A DNA stretch of 15,529 nt, from the NCBI GenBank assembly GCA_002497965.1, contig DAFR01000083.1, positions 942 through 16,470 of the forward strand. Reading direction: 5' to 3'. The notes under the pieces were generated by a model. The model did not search any database. It was not told the origin of the DNA and saw nothing but the letters and a program-made list of their open reading frames with translations. The position numbers were made by a program, and so were the translations under genes. This document shows positions 14,430 through 15,529 of this stretch, one piece after another. This DNA comes from Methanomicrobiaceae archaeon UBA436. Lineage in GTDB: Archaea > Halobacteriota > Methanomicrobia > Methanomicrobiales > Methanoculleaceae. How positions within the stretch are numbered: the stretch's first letter is position 1; every line of letters starts with the position of its first letter.

Positions 14430-14812
14430 CTAAATCAGGCAATGGGACTCTGCTCGCAAGTTCTGTTGAAGAGTTGCCTCTCCATACAATTTACAGGTTT
14501 TGCAGACGATTGCTCCGAGGGCAGATCTCCACATGCATAGAGGGGCTGACGAAATCCCAAAATCTATCTCGGCAGTTGCTCTAAAATAGATTTTGACTCA
14601 CGCAAGAGAGTGAGGTTCGCAGCATATCATTATCGAGGAGGCCAGCCAAACAGCATCGGACGACCTGCTGGTGCTCTGCCCATCGTCAACCATGAGGATG
14701 AGATATCAGTACCTGGTGTCGGGATATTCCCCCCCCACGAGTAGTGGTATATTTACAGAGTTTCCATCTAACCTCAGCCCCATCGTTCAGATCTTCCTGG
14801 TCAGGGCCATGC
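14430..14812. other. Gene-free region with two hairpins between methyltransferase and glycosyltransferase
   Basis: No convincing coding sequence lies in these 383 bases. CAAAATCTAT (14558-14567) and ATAGATTTTG (14586-14595) are a perfect 10-base inverted repeat, and CTCAC/GTGAG (14597-14601 with 14610-14614) forms a second stem one base later. Just before them AGAGGGGCTGACGAAATC (14540-14556) looks like the end of some IS elements that begin GGGGCTG, but no partner end or transposase was found. A C8 run lies near 14730. On the minus strand GTAAATATACC (14756-14746) and TGTAAATTG (14498-14490) are possible TATA boxes for the glycosyltransferase. Confidence 0.45.
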
Positions 14813-15514
14813 TTATCGTGCCAGAACAAGCAGCGAATATCCACCGAATGTCCTCACGGTCAGATCCCTGGATAGTAGAAAACCGATTCGTCGGGGGATA
14901 TAGAGAAGATCGTCTTTCCATCCGTGCCCCCTGGAAACCATATATCCCGGGGTGTAACGTGCATCAAGAACGTCGTAGTCCAGTTCACTGAGGACCTGCA
15001 GAAAAATATCGCTGGTAAAGTAGTGAAGGTGACCACTGTTAAGTCGCTGTTTGCGTAAAAACCCTGGATATATGGCAGAAATGGCAAAAAATTCCAGTGG
15101 AACATGAAATATCTTATATGTTGCCTTGTCTTTAATTGCCCTCAGAAATCCTAAATAGTCCTCAACATGCTCTATCACGTCGATGGCAAGTAGAACATCC
15201 CAGTTGATGTCATGCTCCTGGAGAAGATCGCGCTGGAGAAAGTGCAGTCTTGGATTTGACTTTGGCTTGCAGAGTTCAATCGCCTGCGGCGAGATGTCGT
15301 AGCCCCAGAAAATGCATTCTTCCCCCATCGCTCTTTGTAGGTTAACCAATATCTCGCCAGCCCCGCAGCCAACCTCGCCGATGCTGCATGGGCGAATGTT
15401 GTGATCAAGGAGCATTTTCAGAATCTGTGCAGTTTTCCAGGGTGAATCTTCTACATCCCATGTGGGATTCTTACGAAGGTATTCGCCGTTCTGGTATATG
15501 TCGCCATAACCCAT
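14813..15514 (-). CDS. SAM-dependent methyltransferase (class I)
   Basis: A 233-residue class I methyltransferase. Motif I EVGCGAGE is at residues 47-54; the acidic end of strand 2 is Asp73 in GYDIS, and IDVIEHVEDY at 111-120 is the post-motif helix seen in Methyltransf_11/23-type proteins. The ATG at 15514 is preferred because AGGTGAT lies 5 bases before it; an in-frame GTG at 15523 would add three residues and cover this ribosome-binding site. Such proteins in surface-glycan loci often methylate sugars or glycolipids, which fits the neighbouring glycosyltransferase, but this is context only. The gene is AT-richer than those on the left. Since the window ends 15 bases upstream, the promoter cannot be seen. 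Confidence 0.9.
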   Translation of the reverse strand: MGYGDIYQNGEYLRKNPTWDVEDSPWKTAQILKMLLDHNIRPCSIGEVGCGAGEILVNLQRAMGEECIFWGYDISPQAIELCKPKSNPRLHFLQRDLLQEHDINWDVLLAIDVIEHVEDYLGFLRAIKDKATYKIFHVPLEFFAISAIYPGFLRKQRLNSGHLHYFTSDIFLQVLSELDYDVLDARYTPGYMVSRGHGWKDDLLYIPRRIGFLLSRDLTVRTFGGYSLLVLAR

Positions 15515-15529
15515 TTGTATCACCTGGTG

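Noticed and set aside
14671..14991. 106-residue plus-strand reading frame
   Set aside because: More than half is antisense to the well-supported methyltransferase gene, and it shows no motif or ribosome-binding site.

Overview
The window looks like chromosomal DNA from a methanogenic archaeon of the order Methanomicrobiales, most like a GC-rich Methanoculleus-type genome. This is inferred from content, not from a database match. The evidence is the archaea-only GatD/GatE amidotransferase, several archaeal or methanogen families of unknown function (DUF5350, DUF555/UPF0212, DUF2070), TATA-type promoters, and a tRNA-Leu gene without an encoded CCA end.

Layout. Positions 1-2058 (minus strand) hold an ABC importer of the nitrate/taurine/sulfonate type, ordered binding lipoprotein, permease, ATPase; the ATPase runs off the window edge. 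A 490-base divergent region (2059-2551) carries promoters, small palindromes and two copies of a structured repeat. Positions 2552-7124 (plus) are an argH-gatD-gatE operon with 4-base ATGA overlaps. Positions 7180-11488 (plus) are a run of archaeal genes, mostly of unknown function: an RGG-box DUF5350 protein, a 118-residue helical protein, a nitroreductase, DUF555, a PfkB-family kinase and the membrane protein DUF2070. Positions 11489-11766 hold a third copy of the repeat, in front of a class I/II PLP aminotransferase (11767-12945). A tRNA-Leu(UAA) gene follows (13012-13096). From 13097 to the end the base composition becomes clearly more AT-rich. Here lie a family 4 glycosyltransferase and a SAM methyltransferase on the minus strand, separated by gene-free DNA with hairpins and possible mobile-element scars. 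This part looks like the edge of a cell-surface glycan locus.

How the genes may work together. argH completes arginine synthesis, and gatDE makes Gln-tRNA(Gln) by transamidation; sharing an operon links two nitrogen and amino-acid functions. The DUF555-PfkB pair overlaps by 4 bases and is followed by DUF2070, which suggests an uncharacterised archaeal metabolic module.

Most notable signal. A dispersed intergenic element appears three times on the plus strand. It has the core ATGGAGAATC followed within 2-5 bases by a G-rich hairpin, and each copy sits in an intergenic region before a biosynthetic gene. No CRISPR array, intact transposon, replication origin or defence system was recognised.
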